64,000 nt of DNA from Collinsella sp. Its GTDB lineage: Bacteria; Actinomycetota; Coriobacteriia; Coriobacteriales; Coriobacteriaceae. This document shows, one piece after another, positions 1 to 8,233 of this stretch (position 1 is its first letter; every line of letters begins with the position of its first letter). The translations under genes were made by a program, and so were the position numbers. The stretch lies in assembly GCA_019419585.1 (NCBI GenBank), contig DXZQ01000011.1, positions 1 to 64,000 on the forward strand. Reading direction: 5' to 3'. The notes beneath the pieces were generated by a model. The model was not told where the DNA came from. It was given only the letters and a program-made list of their open reading frames with translations, and ran no database searches.

Positions 1-867
1 TCCAAGAAGCGTGCCGAGTACGAGCGTGCTTGGAACCGCATCGAGGAGAAGTTCAACTCCGGCGAGAACGTCGAGGGCGAGGTTATCGAGGTTGTCAAGG
101 GCGGCCTGATCCTCGACATCGGCCTGCGTGGCTTCCTGCCCGCTTCCCTCGTCGACCTCCGTCGCGTCAAGGACCTCACCTCCTACATGGGCACCCGCAT
201 CGAGGCCCGCGTCATCGAGATGGACCGCAACCGCAACAACGTTGTCCTCTCCCGTCGCGTCGTGCTCGAGGAGTCCCGTAAGGCCGAGCGCTCCGAGATC
301 CTGTCCAAGCTCAAGTCTGGCATGCGTCTCCAGGGCACCGTTTCCTCCATCGTCGACTTCGGCGCCTTCGTCGACCTCGGCGGTATCGACGGCCTCATCC
401 ACATCTCCGAGCTCTCCTGGAACCACGTCAACCATCCTTCCGAGGTTGTCAAGGTCGGCCAGGAGGTCGAGGTCGAGGTTCTCGACGTCGATCTCAACCG
501 CGAGCGCATCTCCCTGGGTCTCAAGCAGACCACCGAGGATCCGTGGCGCGCACTGGTCAAGAAGTACCCCGTCGGCGCTATCGTCGAGGGCACTGTGACC
601 AAGCTTGTCCCGTTCGGCGCTTTCGTCGATCTGGGCGAGGGCATCGAGGGCCTGGTGCACATCTCCGAGATGGCCAACAAGCACGTCGATCAGCCTTCTC
701 AGGTCACCCATGTGGGCGACAAGGTTCAGGTCAAGGTCATGGAAATCGACCTCGACCGTCGTCGTATCTCCCTGTCCATGAAGTCTGCTGCTGAGACTCT
801 GGGCGTCGAGATCGAGGTTACTCCGCTGCCTTCCGAGAAGAAGGACGAGGAGACCGATGCCGAGTAA
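1..867 (+). CDS. rpsA: 30S ribosomal protein S1, 3' part
   Basis: This is the C-terminal part of ribosomal protein S1, the RNA-binding protein that helps the 30S subunit load mRNA. The frame is open from base 1, so the start lies upstream of the window. The visible 288 residues hold three S1/OB-fold repeats, each with the pattern G-x-V-x-x-I/L-V-x-x-G-A/L-F/I-V-D-L/I-G and ending in an HISE-type motif in the last two (GLIHISEL and GLVHISEM). The tail is acidic (EKKDEETDAE), as is common in S1 proteins. A clean intrinsic terminator follows. The repeat order and length fit S1; a shorter S1-domain paralogue is unlikely but cannot be excluded without the N-terminus. Confidence 0.93.
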   Translation, partial: SKKRAEYERAWNRIEEKFNSGENVEGEVIEVVKGGLILDIGLRGFLPASLVDLRRVKDLTSYMGTRIEARVIEMDRNRNNVVLSRRVVLEESRKAERSEILSKLKSGMRLQGTVSSIVDFGAFVDLGGIDGLIHISELSWNHVNHPSEVVKVGQEVEVEVLDVDLNRERISLGLKQTTEDPWRALVKKYPVGAIVEGTVTKLVPFGAFVDLGEGIEGLVHISEMANKHVDQPSQVTHVGDKVQVKVMEIDLDRRRISLSMKSAAETLGVEIEVTPLPSEKKDEETDAE

Positions 868-891
868 ATCGGTTTGACGATCACTTGTTTT

Positions 892-925
892 AAGGGATCC
901 GTCCGCAATGGACGGGTCCCTTTTT
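892..925 (+). terminator. Intrinsic terminator of rpsA
   Basis: A 13-bp stem (AAGGGATCCGTCC pairing with its complement, one G-U pair) closes a 5-base loop and is followed by TTTTT. It lies 25 bases after the rpsA stop codon. Confidence 0.9.
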
Positions 926-1204
926 GCATTTGCTGCTGAGGTGCGTGATGCTGCCCGTGCGCAATGCTGCCCGGGTTGTCTGTTTGCTATTGGGTTGTCG
1001 GTGCATGAAAAATGCCGACATCCCGCCTCGGGGAGGAGGCGGGAACACACTGAGTAGACGGAGGGGTGCGGAGCGCGGTCGCGTCTCGACTGACGACGTT
1101 GCCCATCGACAGGACCATTGTAACGCATGGCGGTTCTTGGTTTATCGTGCGAGCGCTTGTGTTGTGCCGTTGCCTGCGGCAACGGTGTGCTACACTCTTG
1201 CACT
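926..1204. other. Non-coding gap before rnpB with one strong hairpin
   Basis: No convincing gene is seen here: the open frames lack ribosome binding sites and resemble nothing recognisable. A 9-bp GC-rich hairpin (TCCCGCCTC / GAGGCGGGA) lies at 1020-1043 without a T-run, so it is not an intrinsic terminator. The right end is the promoter region of rnpB. The hairpin could belong to a small RNA, but nothing more supports that. Confidence 0.4.
1168..1196 (+). promoter_or_regulatory. Probable rnpB promoter with overlapping palindrome
   Basis: A -10-like TACACT (1191-1196) lies 9 bases before the RNase P RNA. A TTGCCT at 1170-1175 could be the -35 box, but the spacer is only 15 bases. That box sits inside a perfect 8-bp palindrome, CCGTTGCC-TGC-GGCAACGG (1168-1186). 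The -10 assignment rests on position; the -35 is weak. Confidence 0.4.
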
Positions 1205-1566
1205 GCTGAGTGGGCCAGACGGTCGCGCGATGTGCTGCTTGCAGCACGCGTGAGGAAAGTCCGGGCTCCAGAGGGCGGGATGCCGGCTAACGGCCGGGCG
1301 GAGTGATCCGACGGAAAGCGCCGCAGAAAAGAAGACTCCCACCTGCGTCGCAAGGCGTAAAGGGAAAAGCTGAAACGGTGGTGTAAGAGACCACCAGCGT
1401 CGTGGCAACACGGCGGCTTGGCAAGCCCCATCCGGAGCAAGCGCGAATAGGAACGCTATGGGCCGGCCCGGTCCGCGTTCGGGTAGCGTGCGTGGAGCTG
1501 CACGGTAACGTGCAGACAAGATAAATGACCGTTCACGACAGAACCCGGCTTACAGGCCCACTCAGC
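1205..1566 (+). ncRNA. rnpB: RNase P RNA, bacterial type A
   Basis: This is the catalytic RNA of ribonuclease P, which trims tRNA 5' leaders. The ends pair (GCTGAGTGGGCC near the start with GGCCCACTCAGC at the end). The universally conserved blocks are present: GAGGAAAGTCCGGGCTC near the 5' end, and ACAGAACCCGGCTTACAGGC near the 3' end, which together form the P4 core. Internal landmarks such as GGTAAGAGACCACC-like and AATAGGAACGCTATG segments are also typical. The length of about 360 nt fits the ancestral type A class found in Actinobacteria. It is read on the + strand and is followed closely by a long hairpin with a T-run. Confidence 0.96.
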
Positions 1567-1583
1567 TTTCTTGTTGACGCTGC

Positions 1584-1688
1584 GACGGCGTCAGCTGGCC
1601 GATTTGTCGCTCATTCGTCGGTCGCCGCCATAAGGCGTGCTCCCTCCTCTTTCGGGCCAAATCGACTCAGCTGACGCCGTCTGTTTTT
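1584..1688 (+). repeat. Long two-tier hairpin after rnpB (family member 1), likely terminator
   Basis: The outer stem GACGGCGTCAGCTG (1584-1597) pairs perfectly with 1668-1681, continues with CGATTTG/CAAATCG, and encloses an inner hairpin (GCCGCC-ATAA-GGCG). A TGTTTTT run follows, so it can end rnpB transcription. The inner segment CCTCCTCTTTC is shared with hairpins at 17015 and, more loosely, 62010. Confidence 0.65.
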
Positions 1689-1791
1689 GCCTTATCATCG
1701 GTGGCTCCGTTCTTTTTGGTGAGGTAGCCGAAGTACTCTTTGCCGTATTATTGAGGCTGTTTGTTGCTTTGCTTGTTGTTGAGGGGCTTTG

Positions 1792-2427
1792 TTGGACAGC
1801 TATTTTACTCTGCAATCGAATAATGAGGCTTCGGGCGAGTTTGTGGACCGCAAGAGCCGGTTTATTGCCCAGCTGGTCCATATTGAGTCCGAGGACGAGG
1901 CGAATGCCTTTATCGAGATGGTTCGCAAGCGTCATTATGACGCTCGACACAATGTTCCCGCGTGGATTTTGGTCGATGGACGCGAGCGCCAGAGCGATGA
2001 TGGTGAACCGAGCCGCACGAGTGGTATGCCGACGCTCGAGGTGCTGCGCGGTGCGGGGCTCAAAAATGTTTGCTGCGTAGTAACGCGCTATTTTGGTGGC
2101 ACGCTGTTGGGGCCTGGTGGTTTGGTGCGCGCCTATACCGCGGCGACGCAGGCGGCGGTGGCCGCGGCTCAGGAGGCCGGGCAGATCGTCGAGATGACGA
2201 GCGTCGTGCCGGTTGATGTGCATGTGGCCTATCCACAGTATGAGCAGGTGCTTCGCTTGGCGCAGGATTCGGGTGCCAAGGTTTCGGATACCGATTACGC
2301 GGATGCTGTGACACTTCACTTGGTGTTTAAAGCGGGGGAGCAAGAGCCGTTTTGCGCTAAGATGCGCGAGCTTATGGCGGGGCGCGAGGAGATTGAGGTC
2401 AGCGCTCCCGAGTTTGCTGAGTTCTAA
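1792..2427 (+). CDS. YigZ/IMPACT family protein
   Basis: This is a member of the YigZ/IMPACT family, conserved proteins with an N-terminal ribosomal-S5-fold domain and a C-terminal ferredoxin-like domain. Their role is unclear; the eukaryotic relatives touch translation control. The N-terminal half has the family signature RHYDARHNVPAWIL, then DDGEPSRTSGMP and VTRYFGGTLLGPGGLVRAY. The roughly 211-residue length is normal. The start is uncertain: TTG 1792 lies 5 bases after a GAGGGG ribosome site, while TTG 1789 is one codon earlier and too close to it. It stands alone and shares a bidirectional hairpin with the convergent gene downstream. Confidence 0.85.
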   Translation: MDSYFTLQSNNEASGEFVDRKSRFIAQLVHIESEDEANAFIEMVRKRHYDARHNVPAWILVDGRERQSDDGEPSRTSGMPTLEVLRGAGLKNVCCVVTRYFGGTLLGPGGLVRAYTAATQAAVAAAQEAGQIVEMTSVVPVDVHVAYPQYEQVLRLAQDSGAKVSDTDYADAVTLHLVFKAGEQEPFCAKMRELMAGREEIEVSAPEFAEF

Positions 2428-2481
2428 CGACGACGGCCGGCGTGCATTTGGATGAATCCCAAGCGCGCCGGCTGTCGTTTT
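2427..2481. terminator. Bidirectional terminator between convergent genes
   Basis: AACGACGACGGCCGGCG pairs with CGCCGGCTGTCGTTT around a 24-base loop. One arm ends in TTTT and the other starts with A residues. It sits between the YigZ gene (+) and the Cys-protein gene (-), so it can serve both. Confidence 0.7.
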
Positions 2482-2494
2482 ATGTCGCTGCCGT

Positions 2495-2941
2495 TTACTC
2501 GGCGAGCTGCTTTAGTACATCGCAGGCGATTTCGACGGCATCGTCGATGCAACCGGGACAGCTGCGGAGCGGACCCTTGTCCGATCCGATGCCCTTGAGC
2601 GTGCCGCAGACGGTCGTCGTGTTCTTCTCGCCAAAGCGCTTGGCAATCTCGCGCGACAGTTTGTAGGTCTGGCCCTTGGTCTTGGGGTTTTCCATGCCAT
2701 CGCTCATTACAAAGCCCATGATGGCCACGGCGCCCGAGATAGCGCCGCAGGTTTCGGTCATGCCGCCCATGCCGGCGCCAAAGCCCTCGGTGAGGGTAAA
2801 GGCGACTTGGGAGTCAAGCCCGACGGCGGGCGCGAGCGTGCAGGCGACGGCCTGCGCGCAATTAAAGCCACTGGCGTGGTACTCGGCAGCCTGAGCCTGA
2901 CAGGCGGTGATGTCGAGCTGGGCTGTATCGATTTGCTTCAT
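2495..2941 (-). CDS. C_GCAxxG_C_C family redox-active protein
   Basis: This 148-residue protein belongs to the small cysteine-patterned family found in anaerobes, often called C_GCAxxG_C_C or 'redox-active protein'. The conserved pattern is visible: GFNCAQAV near residue 28, ETCGAISGAVAIMG near residue 64, then TTTVCGTL and a C-terminal RSCPGCIDDAVE. The cysteines are thought to form a redox or metal site; no reaction has been established. The start ATG at 2941 has a good AAGGAG site six bases before it. An upstream in-frame start exists but would add 31 residues with no ribosome site. It is monocistronic and divergent from metY. Confidence 0.8.
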   Translation of the reverse strand: MKQIDTAQLDITACQAQAAEYHASGFNCAQAVACTLAPAVGLDSQVAFTLTEGFGAGMGGMTETCGAISGAVAIMGFVMSDGMENPKTKGQTYKLSREIAKRFGEKNTTTVCGTLKGIGSDKGPLRSCPGCIDDAVEIACDVLKQLAE

Positions 2942-3171
2942 CGTTGTCTCCTTGGTCACGGTGTACCCGCCTATGGTACCTGTGACGGGGCATGTAATCA
3001 TCGAGAGCTTCATGTATGCCTCATGTATATCCATCGAATAAATGCCTAAGGCTGAGACGAATACCCCTGATTTATTTGTCTCATAACCTATCGGCGGGAT
3101 GGGTTGAGAGGGGTGCGGGGTAGCGGTATCGTGAACCGAATAAAATCAAAACCCAAGTAAGGGAGTTGGAT

Positions 3172-4455
3172 ATGAGCGAGCAGACCATCGGTACCACGTG
3201 TGTTCAGGGCGGTTATCGCCCGGGCGATGCAGAGCCGCGTCAGGTGCCTATCTACCAGTCAACCACGTGGAAGTACGACACGTCCGAGCACATGGGTAAG
3301 CTGTTTGACCTGGAGGAGTCGGGCTACTTCTACAGCCGCCTGCAGAACCCCACGTGCGATCTGGTCGCTGCCAAGATCTGCGAGATGGAGGGTGGTACCG
3401 CGGCGATGCTCACGAGCTCGGGCATGGCTGCGAACTTCCTCGCGATCTTTAACGTTGCCGGTGCCGGCGATCACGTGGTCGCAAGCTCTGCCATCTACGG
3501 CGGTACCTACAACCTGCTCGCCCACACCATGGGTCGTATGGGCGTCACCTGCACCTTTGTTGCCCCCGACTGCACCGATGAGGAGCTCGAGGCCGCCTTT
3601 AAGCCCAACACCAAGCTCGTCTTTGGCGAGACGATCGCCAACCCTGCCCTTGCCGTGCTCGATATCGAGCGTTTTGCCAAGGCCGCGCATGACCACGGCG
3701 TGCCGCTGATGGTCGACAACACCTTCCCGACGCCTGTGATGTGCCGTCCCTTTGAGTGGGGCGCCGACATCGTCACGCACTCCACCACCAAGTACATGGA
3801 TGGCCATGCAGCCTACCTGGGTGGCGTGATTGTCGACCACGGCCAGTTTGACTGGATGGCCCATGCGGACAAGTTCCCGGGTCTCACCACGCCCGACGAG
3901 AGCTACCACGGCGTGACGTATGCCGAGAAGTTCGGTCGCGAGGGTGCCTTCATTACCAAGGCCACCGCGCAACTCATGCGCGATCTTGGCCCCATGCAGA
4001 ACCCGCAGGCGGCGTTCTTCTTGAACAGCTCACTCGAGAGCCTGCATGTGCGTATGCCGCGTCATTGTGAGAACGGCCTGGTCGTTGCCAAGTTCCTGCA
4101 GAGTCATCCCAAGGTGCGCTTCGTGAGCTATCCGGGCCTGGAGGGCGATAAGTACTATGACCTGGCTCAGAAGTACATGCCCAACGGCACATGCGGCGTC
4201 GTGAGCTTTGGCTTTAACGGTGGTCGCGCGGCGGCCGAGACCTTTATGAAGAGCCTCAAGCTCGCCCAGATCGCCACGCATGTGGCCGACGCCCGCACTT
4301 GCTGCCTGCATCCCGCTAACGCCACGCACCGCCAGATGAACGATGAGGAGCTCATCGCCTGTGGCATTTCCGCCGACATGGTACGCCTGTCCTGCGGCCT
4401 CGAGGACACGGCCGATCTGATTGCCGACCTTGAGCAGGCGCTCGAGCAGTGCTAG
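3172..4455 (+). CDS. metY: O-acetylhomoserine sulfhydrylase (Cys/Met PLP enzyme)
   Basis: This is a cytoplasmic PLP enzyme of the Cys/Met metabolism family. It most likely adds sulfide to O-acetylhomoserine to give homocysteine in methionine synthesis. Family marks include an N-terminal PIYQSTTW, YSRLQNPT, SSGMAAN, the aspartate in MVDNTFPTP, and the PLP lysine in THSTTKY (Lys207). The 427-residue length matches the sulfhydrylase branch rather than the shorter cystathionine enzymes. The ATG at 3172 lies 6 bases after AAGGGAG, which decides against a TTG six bases earlier. It is a single-gene unit with its own terminator. A methionine gamma-lyase cannot be excluded from sequence alone. Confidence 0.88.
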   Translation: MSEQTIGTTCVQGGYRPGDAEPRQVPIYQSTTWKYDTSEHMGKLFDLEESGYFYSRLQNPTCDLVAAKICEMEGGTAAMLTSSGMAANFLAIFNVAGAGDHVVASSAIYGGTYNLLAHTMGRMGVTCTFVAPDCTDEELEAAFKPNTKLVFGETIANPALAVLDIERFAKAAHDHGVPLMVDNTFPTPVMCRPFEWGADIVTHSTTKYMDGHAAYLGGVIVDHGQFDWMAHADKFPGLTTPDESYHGVTYAEKFGREGAFITKATAQLMRDLGPMQNPQAAFFLNSSLESLHVRMPRHCENGLVVAKFLQSHPKVRFVSYPGLEGDKYYDLAQKYMPNGTCGVVSFGFNGGRAAAETFMKSLKLAQIATHVADARTCCLHPANATHRQMNDEELIACGISADMVRLSCGLEDTADLIADLEQALEQC

Positions 4456-4522
4456 GCTAGCTCCGTACAAGGTGCCGATGCTGGCAGAAAGCTTCGGTGA
4501 CTTTTCGTTCCGATTCCGTAGG

Positions 4523-4570
4523 CGGGACCCCAATCGCGACTGTTTGCAGGCGATCGGGGTCCCGTTTTTT
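4523..4570 (+). terminator. Intrinsic terminator of metY
   Basis: CGGGACCCC at 4523 pairs with GGGGTCCCG, extended by ATCGC/GCGAT, and is followed by TTTTTT. Confidence 0.9.
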
Positions 4571-4596
4571 GCATTGCGCCACTCGAAAGGATGGAT

Positions 4597-5901
4597 ATGG
4601 AGAAAACCGCAGAGCAGCTGCGCCGCGAGCACATTGCCCTAGAGGGCGACACCCATGGCAAGAACAAATGGGCGATTCTGTTTACCGTGCTCATCATGAC
4701 GTTTATGTCGTGTCTGGATTCGACCGTCGTGACCGTGGCGTTGCCCGTGATGCAAAAGGAGCTGGGCGTGGGCCTCGACCGCATTCAGCTGGTGAGCTCG
4801 GTGTACCTGCTTGCGACGTGCGTGGCTATGCTGCCGTTTGGCCGCCTGGGTGACGTGCGCGGCAAGGTGGGCGTGTTCCAGCTGGGCGTCATCGTCTTTA
4901 CGGTCGGCTCGCTGCTTTGTGGTCTTTCGGCCTCGCTCGAGGTTCTTATTCTGGCACGCATTGTGCAGGGCGTCGGTTGCGCGGCGGCCATGGCAAACAA
5001 CATGGGCATCATCACCGAGTCGTTTCCAGCGCGCGAGCGCGGCCGTGCCATGGGCATCCTTGCGACCTTCGTGGCCCTCGGCATGATGTGTGGTCCCGTG
5101 CTTGGCGGCATGCTGGTGGCGAGCTTTCCCTGGGAGAGCATCTTCCTCATCAACCTGCCCATTGGCGTTATCTCGTTTATCGTGGGGCTCTACACGTTGC
5201 CGCATGTTAAGCCGGAGGCCGGCGAGCGCCCCATGTCCCTGATCGAGGCCGCTCGTCGCTGCTTTGCAAATTCGGCCTTCACCATCAACCTTGCTTGCAT
5301 GCTCATCGTGTTCGTTGGTATTGGCGCATCTGAGTTTATCCTGCCGTTTTATTTTCAGGACGCCCACGGCTTTGGTTCCGACATTTCCGGACTGCTCTTT
5401 TTGGCGCTTCCGATGGTGAATGCTTTTATCGGCCCGCTTTCGGGCGCGATTTCCGATCGTATTGGTTGCGAGGGCCCCACGGCCGTTGGCCTGGGCGTGT
5501 ACGTGTGCGGGCTCTTTGCAGTGAGCACGCTCGACGAGCACTCCTCCATCCCTGTGATCGTGTGCTGTGTCGCGTTTATGTCGTGCGGCACGTCGATTTT
5601 CCAGAGCCCCAATAACTCGCTGTATATGGGCTCGGCTCCGCGCGAGGCACTCGGTTTTGCGGGCAGCTTGGGCAGTTTGGCGCGCTATGCCGGCATGGCA
5701 GTGGGCATTACGGCGGCGTCGCATATCCTGTATGGGCAGATGAGCGTGGCGATGGGCGAGGCCGTGACCAGTTTCGTTGCAGGCCGTTCGGATGTGTTCT
5801 TATTCGGCTTTCGCTCGGTGTTCTACGTGCTCATGGCTGTGGCCGCTGCGGGCTTTGCGCTCGCCATGGTGCGTTTGGTGAGGATGCGCACCCGCCATTA
5901 G
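4597..5901 (+). CDS. MFS multidrug-type exporter (DHA2-like)
   Basis: This is a major facilitator superfamily membrane protein of 434 residues, probably a proton-driven exporter of drugs or metabolites. The first membrane segment carries LDSTVVTVALPVMQKELG, the motif D1 typical of the DHA2 drug/H+ antiporters, followed by LPFGRLGDVRGK (motif A) and GRAMGILATFVALGMMCGPVLGG (motif C-like, antiporter). It has about 12 to 14 hydrophobic segments. The substrate cannot be read from sequence. The second ATG (4597) is preferred because GAAAGG lies 6 bases before it, whereas it abuts the first ATG at 4591. It stands alone between the metY terminator and xpt. Confidence 0.82.
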   Translation: MEKTAEQLRREHIALEGDTHGKNKWAILFTVLIMTFMSCLDSTVVTVALPVMQKELGVGLDRIQLVSSVYLLATCVAMLPFGRLGDVRGKVGVFQLGVIVFTVGSLLCGLSASLEVLILARIVQGVGCAAAMANNMGIITESFPARERGRAMGILATFVALGMMCGPVLGGMLVASFPWESIFLINLPIGVISFIVGLYTLPHVKPEAGERPMSLIEAARRCFANSAFTINLACMLIVFVGIGASEFILPFYFQDAHGFGSDISGLLFLALPMVNAFIGPLSGAISDRIGCEGPTAVGLGVYVCGLFAVSTLDEHSSIPVIVCCVAFMSCGTSIFQSPNNSLYMGSAPREALGFAGSLGSLARYAGMAVGITAASHILYGQMSVAMGEAVTSFVAGRSDVFLFGFRSVFYVLMAVAAAGFALAMVRLVRMRTRH

Positions 5902-6058
5902 CGTGTTGGGAGGCTGTCTGCCACGATTCGCGCCCTCCCAAAAAGACTGGTTTGTGGTGCGATGCGGCTTGTGGGGCGGGCGGGGGTCGGTCCGTGGTAG
6001 ACTATCGAACAACGTTTATTAATCGCGCGGTATCGTTGCCGTGAGAAGGGGTTGCGCC

Positions 6059-6637
6059 ATGCAGGAGCTTGAGGATCGTATTCGCCATGACGGCATCGTA
6101 AAGGCCGGTAACGTCCTTAAGGTTGATGCCTTCCTCAACCACCAGTGCGATGTTGAGCTGTTCGACCACATGGGCGCCGAGTGGGCCCGTCTGTTCAAGG
6201 ATGTCGAGATCAACAAGATCCTGACGATTGAAGCTTCGGGCATTGGTATGGCTTGTATCGCGGCTCAGCATTTTGGCGGCGTGCCGGTGGTCTTTGCCAA
6301 GAAGGCGCAGTCCATCAACCTCGACGGCGAGCAGTATGCCACGACCATCTACTCCTTCACCAAGCAAAAGGAGTACCCGGTCATCGTTGGCAAGCGCTTC
6401 CTGTCCGAGGGCGACAAGGTCCTGATCATCGACGACTTCTTGGCCAACGGCTGCGCGCTCGAGGGTCTTATCAAGATCTGCGAGGCTGCAGGTGCCGAGG
6501 TATCCGGCATTGGCATTGCGGTGGAGAAGGGCTTCCAAGGCGGTGGCGATAAGCTCCGCGAGCGCGGCTTCCGCGTCGAGAGCCTGGCCCGTATCGCCGA
6601 TATGGACTGCGATACCGGCGAGATCACCTTCGCCTAA
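6059..6637 (+). CDS. xpt: Xanthine phosphoribosyltransferase
   Basis: This cytoplasmic salvage enzyme converts xanthine and PRPP to XMP. It has the PRPP-binding motif VLIIDDFLANG near residue 127 and a type I phosphoribosyltransferase fold. The start MQELEDRI, the segments FLNHQCDVELF and ASGIGMACIAA, and the length of 192 residues match Xpt of Gram-positive bacteria. The ATG at 6059 has AAGGGG eight bases upstream. The short leader shows no purine riboswitch, although Xpt genes often have one. A strong terminator follows. Confidence 0.93.
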   Translation: MQELEDRIRHDGIVKAGNVLKVDAFLNHQCDVELFDHMGAEWARLFKDVEINKILTIEASGIGMACIAAQHFGGVPVVFAKKAQSINLDGEQYATTIYSFTKQKEYPVIVGKRFLSEGDKVLIIDDFLANGCALEGLIKICEAAGAEVSGIGIAVEKGFQGGGDKLRERGFRVESLARIADMDCDTGEITFA

Positions 6638-6664
6638 GTGCGAACACAAGCGGTTGGTATGCGA

Positions 6665-6699
6665 TGTGACAAAGGGACTTTCCCTTTGTCACATTTTTT
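6665..6699 (+). terminator. Intrinsic terminator of xpt
   Basis: A perfect 13-bp stem (TGTGACAAAGGGA, loop CTT) is followed by TTTTTT. Its GGGA(C)TTTCCC core resembles the GGGAC-cored palindromes found elsewhere in the window. Confidence 0.92.
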
Positions 6700-6716
6700 G
6701 TATGGGGGGTGTTGAT

Positions 6717-7097
6717 ATGGATGAGAACAAGATGGGATGGCGCGAGTATGCGCGCTATGCCGAGATGTCGGTCGAGGAGTTGGCACGCGACTGCGAGGTT
6801 CAGGTGTTTCGTGCGACGGGCCCGGGTGGCCAGGGTGTGAACACGACAGACTCTGCGGTGCGCATGAAACATGGGCCCACGGGAATTGTCGTGGCGGCGC
6901 GCGAGAGCCGTAGTCAGTTTCAGAATCGTGCGAGCTGTCTGCGCAAGCTGAGGGCAGAGCTTGAGCGTCGTGGCCGTCCGCCGCGCCGTCGCGTCAAGAC
7001 CAAAGTGCCACAGCGATCGCGCCAGCGCAGGCTCAATGACAAGCACTTCAACGCCATTAAAAAGGCCAACCGTCGCAAGCCGGGGAGCGACGAATAG
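6717..7097 (+). CDS. GGQ release-factor-like protein (peptidyl-tRNA hydrolase domain)
   Basis: This small protein of 126 residues carries the class-I release-factor catalytic motif: GGQ at residues 37-39 in ATGPGGQGVNTTDSAVRM, followed by a basic tail rich in Arg and Lys. It should hydrolyse peptidyl-tRNA on the ribosome, like ArfB/YaeJ or the short RF-like proteins, and so probably helps rescue stalled ribosomes. It lacks the codon-recognition domains of RF1 and RF2. The ATG at 6717 has GGGGGG 7 bases upstream; an in-frame ATG at 6702 lies inside that site. It is cleanly separated from xpt by a terminator. Confidence 0.83.
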   Translation: MDENKMGWREYARYAEMSVEELARDCEVQVFRATGPGGQGVNTTDSAVRMKHGPTGIVVAARESRSQFQNRASCLRKLRAELERRGRPPRRRVKTKVPQRSRQRRLNDKHFNAIKKANRRKPGSDE

Positions 7098-7105
7098 CTT
7101 CCTTA

Positions 7106-7176
7106 TAAGTTGCGGTGAAATAGGGACTGTTTTGCGGCTTTAGCTGCATAAACAGTCCCTATTTCACCGCAACTTA
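7106..7176. repeat. Perfect 27-bp palindromic repeat (GTTGCGGTGAAATA family)
   Basis: A 27-base arm beginning TAAGTTGCGGTGAAATAGGG (7106-7132) is repeated as its exact reverse complement at 7150-7176, with a 17-base centre. It lies between convergent genes. Related palindromes occur at 25458, 25830 and 63525. Confidence 0.85.
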
Positions 7177-7183
7177 GGTGGGG

Positions 7184-8146
7184 CTAGCGGGTGGGGTGCC
7201 AGACGTGGAGGGCGCCGCCGAGGATGTCGACCTCGATGCGCGAGGCGAAAACGGGCTCGCCGTCGGCTTGGATGGGGTAGTCGGGCTCCTCAAAGGTGAG
7301 CTCGGCATGCCGACAGCGGCGCATACGAACCGGTGGCAGCTTGGTATGGTGACCATCTTTGGCCGAAAGGAACATGGGAAGCGCGACCGCGCGCGGAACG
7401 GGGCCGCAGGCGTAGCAGACGTCGAATATACCGTCACAGGGGTCGGCGTCGGGACAGATGCGATAGCCCGAGCCATAGGTAGGACCCAGTTGGATGGCCA
7501 TGATGATCGCCCTCACGCGCTCGGCGGGCGCGCCGTCAAAGCTGGCTGTCATGGGGTAGTTGCGATAGCGCAGGCCAAACTGCTCAAGTCCCGAGAGGGT
7601 GTAGAGCGGAGTGCCCGTCAAGCCGGTCTTTTTGCGCAGTTCGGTGGTGCCAAGGCCGATGGCGGCATCAATACCGACGGAGAGCGTCTGGTCGTAATAC
7701 TCGACGATCGCCTCGCCGCTGCCGTATGCGGGGTTCCATGAGCGAATCCGCCCGATGTCCTGACGCTGCAGCTCACAGGTGAGCAACGCGCCAAAATCCT
7801 TGCCGGAGAAATCTTCGATGCCGAGCGTCTGGGCAAAATCGTTGCCAGAGCCCACGGGCAGGACGGCAAGAGCAGGGCGGACGTCCTCCTTTTGCATCAT
7901 AAGCCCGTTGACGACCTCGTGGATCACGCCGTCGCCGCCAAGGGCGATAACGGTTCGATAACCCTGGGCTCGCGCGGCAAGCTCCTTGGCATGTCCCATG
8001 CGCTCGGTCAGCACCAGGTCAAACTGGGATGCGCGCGCGGTCATATCCAAAAAGCGCTGCAGGCGCTCGGCAACCTCGCGCGCCGCACCCGACTGGGCGG
8101 CTGGGTTGGCGATGATGAGCGTGCGACCAAAATCAGTTGCGTGCAT
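7184..8146 (-). CDS. Diacylglycerol kinase family lipid kinase
   Basis: This 320-residue protein of the DAGK catalytic family (YegS/DgkB type) probably phosphorylates a membrane lipid such as diacylglycerol or sphingosine-like lipid at the inner membrane face. The nucleotide-binding motif GGDGVIHEVVNGL and the following PVGSGNDFAQTLG are clear. The C-terminal beta-sandwich region ends in a DGEPVFASRIEVDI pattern. The ATG at 8146 is chosen because GGGAG lies seven bases before it; a longer frame to 8218 lacks a site. It is convergent with the release-factor-like gene and shares the direction of the CLC gene upstream, with an 87-base gap. Confidence 0.88.
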   Translation of the reverse strand: MHATDFGRTLIIANPAAQSGAAREVAERLQRFLDMTARASQFDLVLTERMGHAKELAARAQGYRTVIALGGDGVIHEVVNGLMMQKEDVRPALAVLPVGSGNDFAQTLGIEDFSGKDFGALLTCELQRQDIGRIRSWNPAYGSGEAIVEYYDQTLSVGIDAAIGLGTTELRKKTGLTGTPLYTLSGLEQFGLRYRNYPMTASFDGAPAERVRAIIMAIQLGPTYGSGYRICPDADPCDGIFDVCYACGPVPRAVALPMFLSAKDGHHTKLPPVRMRRCRHAELTFEEPDYPIQADGEPVFASRIEVDILGGALHVWHPTR

Positions 8147-8233
8147 GGGGCGACTCCCGGCGTGTGGCATGACGGTGCGGTCGCGCTCAGGTCGAATTGC
8201 CCCCGATTGTGGCTGCACGGCGAATACTTACGT

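Noticed and set aside
3046..3090. CTGAGA...ACCC...GAT resembling a TPP riboswitch (THI box) before metY
   Set aside because: Only the 5' fragment matches; the conserved CTGGRTAATACCAGCG-type 3' part is missing and metY is not a thiamine gene.
5906..5945. TTGGGAGGC...GCCCTCCCAA hairpin after the MFS gene as a terminator
   Set aside because: It is followed by A residues rather than T on the + strand, so termination is not supported, and the loop is large.
5940..6058. Possible purine riboswitch before xpt
   Set aside because: The leader is too short and has none of the conserved loop sequences.
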